Part shown: positions 40,805 to 50,361 of the stretch, piece after piece
How positions within the stretch are numbered: position 1 is the first letter of the stretch
Layout: each line of letters begins with the position of its first letter
Assembly (NCBI RefSeq): GCF_036013525.1
Contig: NZ_CP107853.1
Location: 7,378,001 to 7,442,000, forward strand
Source of the DNA: Nonomuraea sp. NBC_00507
GTDB lineage: Bacteria; Actinomycetota; Actinomycetes; Streptosporangiales; Streptosporangiaceae
DNA: 64,000 nucleotides
Direction: 5' to 3'
Position numbers and translations under genes: made by a program
Notes under the pieces: model-generated
Databases searched by the model: none
What the model saw: only the letters and a program-made list of their open reading frames with translations
What the model was told of the DNA's origin: nothing

Positions 40805-43153
40805 ATGAGGGGCCAGGTACCAAACGACACGAGCCCGGCGACCGGTGAGCCCGCGCCGTGGCAGGACGCGCGGCTGTCGCCCGCCGAGCGGGCCGCCGCG
40901 CTCGTCCCGCTCATGACGCTGGAGGAGAAGGTGGCCCAGCTCGTCGGCGTGTGGGTCGGCGCCGATGCCTCAGGGGGAGGCGTCGCGCCGCACCAATCCG
41001 ACATGACGGGCGTGGAGTGGAACGAGGTCATCCGTCACGGGCTGGGCCAGTTGACCCGCCCGTTCGGGACCGCGCCGGTCGATCCCGTCGCCGGCGCCCG
41101 CTCGCTGGCGGCCTCCCAGGAAGAGATCATGGCGGCCAGCCGGTTCGGGATTCCGGCGCAGGTGCACGAGGAGTGCCTGACCGGGTTCGCCGCCTGGAAG
41201 GCGACCGTCTACCCGGCGCCGCTCAGCTGGGGCGCGTCCTTCGACCCCGAGCTCGTCGAGGAGGTGGCCGGGCAGGTGGGCCGGTCGCTGCGGGCCGCGG
41301 GCGTGCACCAGGGTCTCGCCCCGGTCGTGGACGTGACCAGGGACTACCGCTGGGGCCGTACCGAGGAGACGATCGGTGAGGACCCGTACCTCGTCGGCAC
41401 CATCGGTGCGGCCTACGTGCGCGGCATCGAGGGCGCCGGCGTCGTGGCCACGCTGAAGCACTTCGCCGGATACGCCGCCTCCCGCGGCGGCCGCAACCAC
41501 GCCCCTGCGGCGATGGGCCGCCGCGAGCTCGCCGACACCGTGCTGCCGCCGTTCGAGATGGCCCTGCGCCTGGGCGGCGCCCGGTCGGTCATGAACTCCT
41601 ATGCCGAGATCGACGGCCTGCCCGTGGCCGCCGACCAGGAGCTGCTGACCGGGCTGCTGCGCGGCGAATGGGGGTTCTCCGGCACGCTCGTCTCCGACTA
41701 CTTCGCGATCCGGTTCCTGGAGCGGCTGCACGGCGTCGCCGCCGACGGCGGGGACGCGGCGAGGCTCGCCCTGCGGGCCGGGATCGACGTCGAGCTGCCG
41801 ACGGTCGACACGTTCGGCGCCCCTCTGATCGAGGCGGTGAAGGCCGGCGACGTCGACGAGGCGCTCATCGACCGCGCCCTGCTCCGGGTGCTCATGCAGA
41901 AGGCCGAGCAGGGTCTCCTCGACCCCAATTGGAAAGCGCTTCCCGAGGACGTCGAAGGGCTGCGCCTCGACGACGAGACCGGCCAGGACCTCGCGTTGCG
42001 GCTGGCACGGGAGTCCATCGTCCTGCTCCGCAACACCGGCGGGATCCTGCCGCTGGCCGCCGGGCGGCGCGTCGCTCTCGTGGGTCCGGTCGCCGACGAC
42101 CCGATGGCGATGCTCGGCTGCTACACCTTCCCGGCGCACGTGGGCCCGCACCCCGAGCACGGGCTCGGGGTGGACATCCCGTCGCTGCGCGAGGCCCTCG
42201 GCGAGATGGTCCCGGACCTGGCGTACGCGGCGGGCTGCGACATCACCGGAGACGACACCTCCCGCATCGCCGCCGCGGCCGCCGTGGCCGCGGAAGCGGA
42301 CGTGTGCGTGCTGGCCGTCGGCGACCGGGCCGGACTGTTCGGGCGCGGCACTTCCGGCGAGGGCTGCGACGCGACCGACCTGCGCCTGCCCGGCGTGCAG
42401 TCCGAGCTCGTGCGGGCCGTGCTCGCCACCGGCACCCCCGTGGTGCTGGTGCTGCTGGCCGGCCGCCCGTACGCGCTGGACGCGGAGGCCGACGCGGCCG
42501 CGGCCGTCGTCTACGGCTTCTTCCCCGGCCAGCGGGGCGGCCAGGCCCTCGCCGAGGTGCTCACCGGCGCGGTCAACCCGTCCGGGCGGCTGCCGGTCAG
42601 CGTGCTCCGCGACGCCGGCGGCCTGCCGTCGACGTACCTGTCGCCGCCGCTGGGCCGGCGCTCGGAGGTGTCGTCCGTGGACCCGACGCCCGCGTACCCG
42701 TTCGGGCATGGGCTCGGCTACACCACGTTCGACTGGAGCGACGCGGGCGTGCGGGGACCGGCCGAGTGGCCGGTCGACGGCGAGGTCACCGTCGAGATCA
42801 CGGTGCGCAACACCGGCTCGCGGCCCGGCACGGAGGTCGTGCAGCTGTATCTGCACGACCCGGTCGCGCAGGCGACCAGGCCGGTGGTGCGCCTGGTCGG
42901 CTACGTCCGCGTCCCGCTGGAGCCGGGGCGGGCCGCACGCGTGTCCTTCACGGTCCCGGCCGACATCACGTCCTTCACCGGGGTCCGCGGCCGGCGCGTC
43001 GTCGAGCCCGGCGACGTCGAGCTGCGCTTCGGCCGCTCCAGCGCCGAGACGGCGGCGAGCGTGCCGTTGCGGCTGACCGGCGCCGAACGCGAGGTCGGGC
43101 ACCACAGAAAGCTGCTGGCCACAGCAGGCGTCACACCGGAGGGCGCGGGATGA
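40805..43153 (+). CDS. GH3 beta-glycosidase (probable beta-xylosidase)
   Basis: A 782-residue three-domain GH3 enzyme. The TIM-barrel carries GRTEETIGEDPYLVG, the substrate motif LKHFAGYAA and the nucleophile Asp298 in LVSDYFAI. The alpha/beta sandwich (FFPGQRGGQALAEVLTG) and C-terminal fibronectin-like domain (TEVVQLYLHDP) are complete. No signal peptide. RBS GAAAGGA. The stop overlaps the first permease gene, so enzyme and importer are co-translated. Xylosidase specificity is inferred from GH43 and GH67 nearby. Confidence 0.92.
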   Translation: MRGQVPNDTSPATGEPAPWQDARLSPAERAAALVPLMTLEEKVAQLVGVWVGADASGGGVAPHQSDMTGVEWNEVIRHGLGQLTRPFGTAPVDPVAGARSLAASQEEIMAASRFGIPAQVHEECLTGFAAWKATVYPAPLSWGASFDPELVEEVAGQVGRSLRAAGVHQGLAPVVDVTRDYRWGRTEETIGEDPYLVGTIGAAYVRGIEGAGVVATLKHFAGYAASRGGRNHAPAAMGRRELADTVLPPFEMALRLGGARSVMNSYAEIDGLPVAADQELLTGLLRGEWGFSGTLVSDYFAIRFLERLHGVAADGGDAARLALRAGIDVELPTVDTFGAPLIEAVKAGDVDEALIDRALLRVLMQKAEQGLLDPNWKALPEDVEGLRLDDETGQDLALRLARESIVLLRNTGGILPLAAGRRVALVGPVADDPMAMLGCYTFPAHVGPHPEHGLGVDIPSLREALGEMVPDLAYAAGCDITGDDTSRIAAAAAVAAEADVCVLAVGDRAGLFGRGTSGEGCDATDLRLPGVQSELVRAVLATGTPVVLVLLAGRPYALDAEADAAAAVVYGFFPGQRGGQALAEVLTGAVNPSGRLPVSVLRDAGGLPSTYLSPPLGRRSEVSSVDPTPAYPFGHGLGYTTFDWSDAGVRGPAEWPVDGEVTVEITVRNTGSRPGTEVVQLYLHDPVAQATRPVVRLVGYVRVPLEPGRAARVSFTVPADITSFTGVRGRRVVEPGDVELRFGRSSAETAASVPLRLTGAEREVGHHRKLLATAGVTPEGAG

Positions 43154-44130
43154 GCACAACGCTGGAGAATCCACCGCGGGACACCCGCCCGGCCGGCCCG
43201 GAGCCCGGCCGGCGCAGGCGGGCCAAGCCGGGCACCTGGCGGCACGCCTTACGCCGCGACTGGCAGCTGTACTCGCTGGCGATCCTGCCGCTGCTGTTCT
43301 TCCTGATCTTCCGGTACGCCCCGATGCTCGGCAACGTCATCGCCTTCAGGAAGTTCGAGCCCGGCGGCAGCATCTTCGGCGAAACCTGGGTCGGCCTGCG
43401 GTACGTGGAGATGTTCCTGAACGACCCGACGTTCTGGAGCGTGTTCACCAACACGCTCATCCTCGGCGGGCTGACCCTGCTGTTCTGCTTCCCGCTGCCG
43501 ATCGTGCTGGCGCTGCTGCTCAACGAGGTACGCAACCGGAGCATCAAGCGGTTTCTGCAGTCGGTGTCCTACCTGCCGCACTTCCTGTCGATGGTCATCG
43601 TGGCCGCCATCGTCATGCAGATGACGGCCATCGACGGGCCGATCAACCAGATCGTGAAGGCGTTCGGCGGGGAGGCCACCCCGTTCATCCAGAAACCGGA
43701 ATGGTTCCGCACGATCTTCGTCACCTCGGAGGTCTGGCAGACGGTCGGCTGGGGCACCATCCTCTACCTGGCGGCGCTGACCACCATCGACGAGCAGCTC
43801 TACGAGGCGGCCAGGATGGACGGCGCGAGCCGGTGGCGGCAGATCTGGCACGTCACCCTGCCGGGCATCCGCCCGACGGCCGTCACGCTGCTGATCCTCA
43901 ACCTCGGCACGTTCATGGCCACGGGCTTCGAGAAGGTCCTGCTGCTGTACAACCCGCTGACGTATCCGACCGCCGACGTGGTCACCACGTACTTGTACCG
44001 CATGGGCGTGGAGTCCAGCTCCATGAGTTACGCCGCCGCGATCGGCCTGTTCGAGGCGCTGGTCGGGGTGGTGCTGATCGTGTCGGCCAACTTCATCTCC
44101 CGCCGCACAGTAGGGACGGGCCTGTGGTGA
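43150..44130 (+). CDS. Carbohydrate ABC importer permease (LplB-like)
   Basis: A 326-residue permease with a ~45-residue basic N-terminal tail and six helices. The motif AARMDGASRWRQIWHVTLPGI is the EAA loop of the CUT1-type LplB group. ATGA and GTGA overlaps tie it to GH3 and the next permease. No ATPase gene is present, as is usual for CUT1 systems sharing an MsiK-type ATPase encoded elsewhere. Confidence 0.92.
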   Translation: MSTTLENPPRDTRPAGPEPGRRRRAKPGTWRHALRRDWQLYSLAILPLLFFLIFRYAPMLGNVIAFRKFEPGGSIFGETWVGLRYVEMFLNDPTFWSVFTNTLILGGLTLLFCFPLPIVLALLLNEVRNRSIKRFLQSVSYLPHFLSMVIVAAIVMQMTAIDGPINQIVKAFGGEATPFIQKPEWFRTIFVTSEVWQTVGWGTILYLAALTTIDEQLYEAARMDGASRWRQIWHVTLPGIRPTAVTLLILNLGTFMATGFEKVLLLYNPLTYPTADVVTTYLYRMGVESSSMSYAAAIGLFEALVGVVLIVSANFISRRTVGTGLW

Positions 44131-45002
44131 CGACCGTCAAGAGCCGGGGCTACCGCCTCTTCCAGGGGATCAACGCCGTCATCCTGACCGGCGTCGTGAT
44201 CGTGACGCTGTATCCCTTCGTCAACATCATCGCGCGCTCGTTCAGCGACGAGCGGTACATCGTCTCCGGGCAGGTCAACTTCTTCCCGCGCGGGTTCAAC
44301 GTCAAGACGTACGAGCTCGTGATCTCGGACCCGATGTTCTGGACGAACTACCGCAACACCGTGGTGTACACCGTCGTCGCCACGGCCATCGCGATGCTGC
44401 TGACCACCTGCTATGCGTACGTGCTGTCGAAGAAGCACCTCAAGGGCCGCACGGTGCTGGTCTGGATCGCCATCTTCACCATGATCTTCTCCGGTGGCCT
44501 GATCCCCCAGTACGTGCTGGTCAACAGCCTCGGGCTGACGAACTCCATCTGGGCCATCGTCCTGCCCAACGCCATCAGCGTGTTCAACCTCCTGGTCATG
44601 AAGGCGTTCTTCGAGGGCCTGCCGAAGGACCTGGAGGAGGCCGCCGCCATCGACGGCCTCAACACCTACGGCATCCTGTGGCGGATCGTGTTGCCGCTGT
44701 CGAAAGCGGTCATCGCCACGATGGTGCTGTTCTACGCCGTCTCGTTCTGGAACTCGTGGTTCACGGCGTTCCTGTACCTGAACGAGCAGGACTTGTTCCC
44801 GGTGACCATCTACCTGCGCAACCTCATCGCAGGGGCCACCGGCGCCGAGTCCGCCGGCGCCGTGATGTCCGAGGTGTCGGCGGCCGCGGCCAACATCCAG
44901 GCGGTCACGATCATGCTCACCGTCCTCCCCATCCTTGCGGTCTACCCCTTCGTCCAGCGGTACTTCGTCTCCGGAGTCATGCTCGGCGCGGTCAAGGGCT
45001 AG
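44127..45002 (+). CDS. Carbohydrate ABC importer permease (LplC-like)
   Basis: A 291-residue six-helix partner permease, EAA loop EEAAAIDGLNTYGILWRIVL, typical start LYPFVNIIARSFSD. GTG start overlaps the previous stop as GTGA. Confidence 0.92.
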   Translation: MTTVKSRGYRLFQGINAVILTGVVIVTLYPFVNIIARSFSDERYIVSGQVNFFPRGFNVKTYELVISDPMFWTNYRNTVVYTVVATAIAMLLTTCYAYVLSKKHLKGRTVLVWIAIFTMIFSGGLIPQYVLVNSLGLTNSIWAIVLPNAISVFNLLVMKAFFEGLPKDLEEAAAIDGLNTYGILWRIVLPLSKAVIATMVLFYAVSFWNSWFTAFLYLNEQDLFPVTIYLRNLIAGATGAESAGAVMSEVSAAAANIQAVTIMLTVLPILAVYPFVQRYFVSGVMLGAVKG

Positions 45003-45029
45003 CCGATGATCAACCGAAAGGAACCCCCC

Positions 45030-46664
45030 ATGCAGCACATCTCCCGCCGGCAGGCACTCATCGGGCTGGGTGCGCTCACCTTCGTCGTCACCGGTTGTGG
45101 CGGGGACGAGGCCCCGAAGAAGACCGCCGACTCGGCGAACAAGGCGGGCGCGATGGCCGGCTACGCCGCCGGCCAGCAGTTCAAGGCCACCGAGGCGGTC
45201 ACGTTCGACATCCTTCACCTCAACAACCCGTTCTACCCGCTCAAGAGCGACTGGCTGCTCTGGCAGGAGCTCACCAAGCGGACCAACGTGACGCTCAAGC
45301 CGGTGGAGGTGCCGCTCAGCGACTACGAGAAGAAGCGCGGCCTGCTGGTCGGCTCCGGGCAGGCCCCGCTCATCATCCCGAAGACCTACCACCCGTCCGA
45401 AGAGGCGTTCGTCGCCTCCGGCGCCATCCTGCCGGTCAGTGACTACCTCGACCTGATGCCGAACTTCAAGGAAAAGATCGCCAAGTGGCAGCTCGAGCCG
45501 GAGCTGAACACGCTCCGGCAGGCCGACGGTAAGTTCTACCTGCTGCCCGGCATCCATGAGAGCCCTTGGGTGGACTACTCCCTGGCGGTCAGGACCGACA
45601 TCCTGGAAAAGCACGGCCTGGAAATCCCGACGACCTGGGACGAGCTCTACACCGTGCTCAAGGCGCTGAAGAAGGAATACCCCGACCAATACCCCATGAC
45701 CGACCGGTGGGGCGTGCCCACGCCGGGCGGCAACCTGCTCAAGCTCGTCGCCCAGGCCTACGGCGCCAAGGGCGGCTGGGAGTACCAGCACGCGACCTGG
45801 GACTCCGCCGCCGGCAAGTTCGCCTACACCGGCGCCATGCCGCAGTACAAGCAGATGATCGAGTATCTGCGGAAGCTGGTGGATGAGAAGCTGCTCGACC
45901 CGGAGAGCTTCACGCAGCAGGACGAGCAGGCCAAGCAGAAGTTCAACTCCGGCAAGTCCTTCGTCATCAGCACCAACGCGCAGTCGATGGTCAACGACTA
46001 CCGGCCGACGCTCACCAAGCTCGTCCCCGACGCCAAGATCGTCAAGATTCCGGTGCCCATGGGACCGGTCGGGGAGTACAAGATCCAGACGCGGCTCGAG
46101 AACGGCGTCATGATCTCCAAGAAGGCGCTGGAGAACAAGAACTTCGTCGCCATGATGCAGTTCGTCGACTGGCTGTGGTACTCCGACCAGGGCCAGGAGT
46201 TCGCCAAGTGGGGCGTCGAGGGCACGACGTACACCAAGGACGCCTCCGGCAAGTTCACGCTGGCCAAGGACGTCGACTTCATCGGGCTCAACGCCGGCGC
46301 CCCCAAGCACCTGCAGAAGGACTTCGGCTTCTCCAACGGCGTGTTCGCCTACGGCGGCCCCCTCAAGCTCGTGCAGTCCACCTTCTCCGAGGAGGAGCTG
46401 GCCTTCCAGAACGTGATGAACGCCAGGAAGCTCTGGCCGGTGGATCCGCCGCGCCCGTTCAACGACGTGGAGCGCGAGCAGGCCACGCTGTGGGAGACGC
46501 CGCTGAAGGACTTCGTCACCCAGCAGACGCTCAAGTTCATCCTCGGCGAGCGCGACCTCAGCGAGTGGGACGCCTATGTCAAGGAGCTCGAGGGCAAGAA
46601 CATGACGGCCTACATCAACCTCGTCAACACCGCCTACGAGCGGTTCAAGAAGGAACACGGCTGA
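45030..46664 (+). CDS. Carbohydrate ABC importer binding lipoprotein (LplA-like)
   Basis: A 544-residue lipoprotein with SRRQALIGLGALTF and lipobox VTGC near residue 22; the twin arginine suggests Tat export. The long mature protein (PTTWDELYTVLKALKKEYPD, WGVEGTTYTKDASGK) matches LplA-type receptors. GAAAGGAA precedes the ATG. It would bind xylan- or glucuronoxylan-derived oligosaccharides for the two permeases upstream. Confidence 0.92.
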   Translation: MQHISRRQALIGLGALTFVVTGCGGDEAPKKTADSANKAGAMAGYAAGQQFKATEAVTFDILHLNNPFYPLKSDWLLWQELTKRTNVTLKPVEVPLSDYEKKRGLLVGSGQAPLIIPKTYHPSEEAFVASGAILPVSDYLDLMPNFKEKIAKWQLEPELNTLRQADGKFYLLPGIHESPWVDYSLAVRTDILEKHGLEIPTTWDELYTVLKALKKEYPDQYPMTDRWGVPTPGGNLLKLVAQAYGAKGGWEYQHATWDSAAGKFAYTGAMPQYKQMIEYLRKLVDEKLLDPESFTQQDEQAKQKFNSGKSFVISTNAQSMVNDYRPTLTKLVPDAKIVKIPVPMGPVGEYKIQTRLENGVMISKKALENKNFVAMMQFVDWLWYSDQGQEFAKWGVEGTTYTKDASGKFTLAKDVDFIGLNAGAPKHLQKDFGFSNGVFAYGGPLKLVQSTFSEEELAFQNVMNARKLWPVDPPRPFNDVEREQATLWETPLKDFVTQQTLKFILGERDLSEWDAYVKELEGKNMTAYINLVNTAYERFKKEHG

Positions 46665-46670
46665 TCGCAC

Positions 46671-46911
46671 ATGCCCTTCGGCGTGCACCAGACGCTGTGG
46701 CCCGCGTCCGACCTGCTGGAGCAGTTCGCCACGCCGCGCCGCCAGCTCGCCGACAGCGCCCCGGGATCGGGGACGTCGCCTCGGCGTCGCCGGCGGTAGG
46801 GTGGACGTCGATCTCACGCTCGGCCGCCATGAGGTCACCCTGGTCGAGCTGACGCCGCCGTGGTGGGACGACAGGCGGCTCTTGGGGCAGGAGGTTCAAT
46901 GGGCGAGGTGA
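46671..46911 (+). pseudogene. Remnant of a glycoside hydrolase gene (C-terminal fragment)
   Basis: From 46,801 a frame reads VDVDLTLGRHEVTLVELTPP followed by WWDDRRLLG. I read this as the terminal beta-strand and tail typical of actinobacterial xylosidase/arabinofuranosidase-type enzymes. A start-like ATG at 46,671 opens another frame with gene-like codons but stops at 46,800. Most of the gene is missing and the ends are out of frame. The stop overlaps the start region of the DUF624 gene. Confidence 0.45.
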
Positions 46912-47585
46912 CGGCCGGGCGGCGGTTCGGTGAAGGACCGCTCTCGCGGGCCGCCGCGCTGATCTACACCCTGCTGGTGGTCGAGGGCATGTTCCTGCTC
47001 ACGGCCGCGCCAGGGCTCCTGGCGCTCCCCCTGCTCGGCCAGGACGGCAGCAACGTGCCGCTGGCGGCGCTCTGCGCGCTGCCCCTCGGCCCCGCGCTGT
47101 CGGCCGCGCTCTACGCGGTGCGCCACCGCAGCCGGGATCTGGCGGACCTGCACCCGGCGGCGGCGTTCTGGCGCGGCTACAAGGCCAACGTGCGCGGGGT
47201 GCTGAAGATCTGGGTTCCGTGGCTGGCGGTGCTGGCCATCATCGGGACCAACTTCGCCAACTTCGCCGCCGCCGGGGTTCCGGGGTGGTGGGCGGTGCTG
47301 CTGGTGCTCGTCGCGGTGGCGGCCATGCTCTGGGCCGCCAACGCGCTGGTGATCACCTCGTTGTTCGCGTTCCGGGCCGTGGACGTGGCCAGGCTGGCGG
47401 CCTACTTCCTCATGCGCTTCCCCAAGGCGACCCTGGGCAACGTGTCCCTGCTGGTCGTGGCGGCCGGCGTCACCGTGATCGGCACCGAGCTGGCGGCGGC
47501 CGTTCTGGCTTCGGCGTTCGCGGCGGCCCTGCTGTGGAACAGCCGGACGATGATCGCCGAGGTCCAGGAGAAGTTCACCGCCTAG
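46899..47585 (+). CDS. DUF624 membrane protein (YesL-like)
   Basis: A 228-residue membrane protein with about five or six helices. YesL-type DUF624 proteins accompany LplABC sugar importers in many Gram-positive bacteria, the same context as here; function is unknown. AGGAGG lies five bases before the ATG, which starts inside the hydrolase remnant's last codons. Its stop shares CTAG with the stop of the convergent GH67 gene. Confidence 0.8.
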   Translation: MGEVTAGRRFGEGPLSRAAALIYTLLVVEGMFLLTAAPGLLALPLLGQDGSNVPLAALCALPLGPALSAALYAVRHRSRDLADLHPAAAFWRGYKANVRGVLKIWVPWLAVLAIIGTNFANFAAAGVPGWWAVLLVLVAVAAMLWAANALVITSLFAFRAVDVARLAAYFLMRFPKATLGNVSLLVVAAGVTVIGTELAAAVLASAFAAALLWNSRTMIAEVQEKFTA

Positions 47586-49597
47586 GGGATCCGCCGGCCG
47601 TGCGCGTCCGGCACCCCCGACTTGCGGAAGAAGTAAGCGTTGACCTGGTCACGCCACTCCTGCGCGCAGCGGAGCTGCTCGTCGAGCAGCTCCTGCACCC
47701 GGGTGTGCAGCGCCGGGTCGGCCAGCCCTTCCACCTTGTCCCAGTGCGTGCGCATCTCGGCCACCTCGTCGGCTCCGGCGAAGTGGGTGTCGTAGATGTG
47801 CTGGATGACCGTCGCGCCGCCGCGCAGCACGTGCCCGTACGGCACGTGGTGGAAGAACAGCAGCAGCTCGTCCGGGCACTGCTCGAGGGACTCGTAGACG
47901 TCCGACCACGGCCGCGGATACTGGCCGGTGTAGCCGGTGCCGGTGGCCCGCGTGCGGTCCACGCCGACGCCGTCGCGGTCGGCGAAGTGGTACGTCCCCC
48001 ACGGCGTGTACTCGTAGCCGTCCACGTCCGGCCCGTAGTGATGGCCCGGCCTGACCATGAAGCCGACGCCGAGCGGGGCCGTGTACCGCTCGTAAGTCCG
48101 CCAGGAGCCGTCCATGATCGTGTGCAGCGTGCGCCGCAGCGGCTCGGCGTCGGGGGCGAACGTGAGGTCGATCCACTCGTCGAGGACGGTGTCAGGGGCG
48201 AGGCGCGGGTCCCAGGCCAGGCGGCCGAACTCGTACAGGTTGGCCTGGGCGAGCGGGTGGCCCGTCCAATACGCGTCGTCGCCCACGTTGGAGACCGCGA
48301 CGAGCTCGGTGGCGACGTCGGCCACGTCGCGGCCGTCCCGGCCCCACGGCCGGAAGTCCAGCAGCTCGCGCCACAACGGGGCCAGGTAGCAGACATGCTT
48401 CTGCTGGCCGGTGTACTCCTGCGTCACCTGGAACTCCACCGCCAGCCGCGTCGCGGGCATGGCGGCGATCACCGGTGACACCGGCTCACGCGGCTGGAAG
48501 TCCATGGGGCCGTACTTCACCTGCAGGATCGCGTTGTCGCGGAAACTCCCGTCGAGCGGGGCGAAGTGGTCATAGGCGGCGCGGGCGCGGTCGGTCGACC
48601 GGTCGCGCCAGTCCTGCCGATGGTTGTAGACGAACGCCCGCCAGTGCACGACCCCGCCGTGCGGGGCCAGCGCGCCGGCCAGCAGGTTCGCGCCGTCGGC
48701 GTGGCTGCGCCCGTACGCGAACGGGCCCGGCTGGCCCTCGGAGTCGGCCTTCACCACGTAGCCGCCGAAATCGGGGATCGTCTCGTACACCCGCGCGGTG
48801 GTCGCCGCCCACCACCGTCGCACGTCCTCGTCGAGCGGGTCGGCGGTCGGCAGGCCGCCGAGCGCCATGGGGGAGGCGAAGGTGACCGACACGTGCACCC
48901 GGATCCCGTACGGGCGCAGCTCGGCCGCGATCGCGGCGACCTCGCCGAGCCGGTCGGTCAGCAGGTGGGCCTCCGTGGCGTGCACGTTCACGTTGTTGAT
49001 CGCGACCGCGTTGATCCCGCACGCGGCCAGCAGCCGGCCGTAGGCCCGCACCCGCGTCAGGTCCTCGCGCAGGACGCCGTCCCGCCAGAAGATCGAGCCG
49101 CCCGCGTAGCCGCGCTCGACCTGGCCCATCACCGGGTGCACGTCGATGTTGTCCCAGTGATCGAGCATGCGCCGGTGCATCGCCGGCTCGTGCCGCTCCA
49201 CCGGCCGCGCCGCCCCGAAAGCCGGCTCGCCGAGCCTGACCAGGTGGAACAGGCCGTAGAGCAGGCCGGCCGGGTCGCTCGCGAGCACCGCCGTGACGCC
49301 GTCGCGGCTGGCGAGCACGTAACCCTCCTCGCCGATCGGCCCGGCCTCGGCCGCGATCGCCGCCGCGCCCGGCGGCAACGGGCCGGCCGTGGTGAGCGCG
49401 AGCACGAGGTCGAAGGGGCCGTCACCGGCCCGCTCGGCGCTGCCGCCGTACCGGGCGCAGGCCGCCGCGACCTCATCGTGCACGGTCCCGGTGAGGGCGC
49501 CGTCGCCGAGCACGAGGGCCCGGCGCGAGCCGATCGCACGGAACGCCTCCGGCGGCAGCCACGCCGGATGCACGTCGGTCAGCGCAGGAATGGTCAC
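47582..49597 (-). CDS. aguA: GH67 alpha-glucuronidase
   Basis: A 671-residue intracellular enzyme that removes 4-O-methyl-glucuronic acid from the end of xylo-oligosaccharides. Family blocks include MHRRMLDHWDNIDVHPVMGQ-like DHWDN, GINAVAINNVNVH, GGYVVKADSEGQPGP, HRQDWRDRSTDRA, and LLLFFHHVPYGHVL. Length is normal for GH67. No signal peptide. GTG start. It complements the GH43 and GH3 enzymes and importer upstream, completing a glucuronoxylan oligosaccharide pathway. Written on the opposite strand, so independently controlled. Confidence 0.93.
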   Translation of the reverse strand: MTIPALTDVHPAWLPPEAFRAIGSRRALVLGDGALTGTVHDEVAAACARYGGSAERAGDGPFDLVLALTTAGPLPPGAAAIAAEAGPIGEEGYVLASRDGVTAVLASDPAGLLYGLFHLVRLGEPAFGAARPVERHEPAMHRRMLDHWDNIDVHPVMGQVERGYAGGSIFWRDGVLREDLTRVRAYGRLLAACGINAVAINNVNVHATEAHLLTDRLGEVAAIAAELRPYGIRVHVSVTFASPMALGGLPTADPLDEDVRRWWAATTARVYETIPDFGGYVVKADSEGQPGPFAYGRSHADGANLLAGALAPHGGVVHWRAFVYNHRQDWRDRSTDRARAAYDHFAPLDGSFRDNAILQVKYGPMDFQPREPVSPVIAAMPATRLAVEFQVTQEYTGQQKHVCYLAPLWRELLDFRPWGRDGRDVADVATELVAVSNVGDDAYWTGHPLAQANLYEFGRLAWDPRLAPDTVLDEWIDLTFAPDAEPLRRTLHTIMDGSWRTYERYTAPLGVGFMVRPGHHYGPDVDGYEYTPWGTYHFADRDGVGVDRTRATGTGYTGQYPRPWSDVYESLEQCPDELLLFFHHVPYGHVLRGGATVIQHIYDTHFAGADEVAEMRTHWDKVEGLADPALHTRVQELLDEQLRCAQEWRDQVNAYFFRKSGVPDAHGRRIP

Positions 49598-49662
49598 AAG
49601 GCTCCTCCGGTCACGGCGATCGTCCCGGACGAATCTATCGAAATCGGCCAGGCGAGTGGAGG

Positions 49663-50286
49663 TCAGACCAGGCCCACGATAAGCCCCTCATCACGGACTC
49701 CCAGGTATGCCGCCGGGCGGAACTGCCGCATCGCCTGCTCGATGACCGGGATGTACTTGGGGTTCGAGCCGAGGGGGAGCCGGTAGCCGTTCTTGACCGT
49801 GTGGAACTCCCACAAGTGCTCCATGTCCGGGTGACGCGGCCGGAAGCCCAGGTCGGCGGGGAAGAGGTCGAGCCGGACCATGATCCTGCGCAGGATGTAG
49901 TCGGCCGGCTGGGTGCGGACCTGCTTGGTGCGTGAGATGCCCACCCCGGACAGCTCGCCCCACGCCACCGCCCACGGCTTGCCCTGCGGGTCGTCCCAGC
50001 GCACGCCGAAGCCGTCGAAGACCAGCCGGCGGGGGCGGCTCAGCCTGCGCCAGGCGACGATCGGCAGCAGGCCGATGGCGAGGAAGATCAGCCCGAAGAC
50101 CACGCCTGCCGACGCGCCGTCCGCGCCGCCGGTCACCTGGCCGGTGGCCGCCCAGTAAAGCGTCATGACCCCGATGACGCCCGCGACCGAGCCGCCGATC
50201 AGCGCCTTCACCTTGGCGTCGCGACCGACGTCGATCACCACGGGAGGTGGGGTGTTCAACGGTGGCTGGTGGGGGCCGTACGTCAT
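49663..50286 (-). CDS. Two-helix membrane protein with PH-like domain, unknown function
   Basis: A 207-residue protein: Pro-rich start, two adjacent hydrophobic helices (about 30-47 and 58-76), then a soluble domain containing RRLVFDGFGVRWDDPQGKPW, a pattern seen in bacterial PH-like membrane proteins. No ribosome site is clear before the ATG. No operon partner. Family name uncertain. Confidence 0.6.
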   Translation of the reverse strand: MTYGPHQPPLNTPPPVVIDVGRDAKVKALIGGSVAGVIGVMTLYWAATGQVTGGADGASAGVVFGLIFLAIGLLPIVAWRRLSRPRRLVFDGFGVRWDDPQGKPWAVAWGELSGVGISRTKQVRTQPADYILRRIMVRLDLFPADLGFRPRHPDMEHLWEFHTVKNGYRLPLGSNPKYIPVIEQAMRQFRPAAYLGVRDEGLIVGLV

Positions 50287-50296
50287 AGCAGAGCAC

Positions 50297-50361
50297 GATA
50301 GCGGGGCTAGGTCCGCGTATTGCACGCATAAGTGGTTTGCGAAGCATCGGGCCCCGCTATC
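50297..50361. terminator. Long-loop stem at the end of the YtkA operon
   Basis: GATAGCGGGGC and GCCCCGCTATC are perfect 11-bp arms around 43 bases, the second arm covering the YtkA-like stop. It fills the 70-bp gap before the next leftward gene. Confidence 0.4.

Noticed and set aside
46671..46800. Independent 43-codon protein starting at 46,671
   Set aside because: No ribosome site, ends in an Arg run, and a hydrolase C-terminal fragment follows; treated as part of one remnant.
44028..46838. A 936-codon antisense frame opposite the LplABC-type genes
   Set aside because: Composition is that of an antisense frame and it crosses several genuine start and stop junctions.
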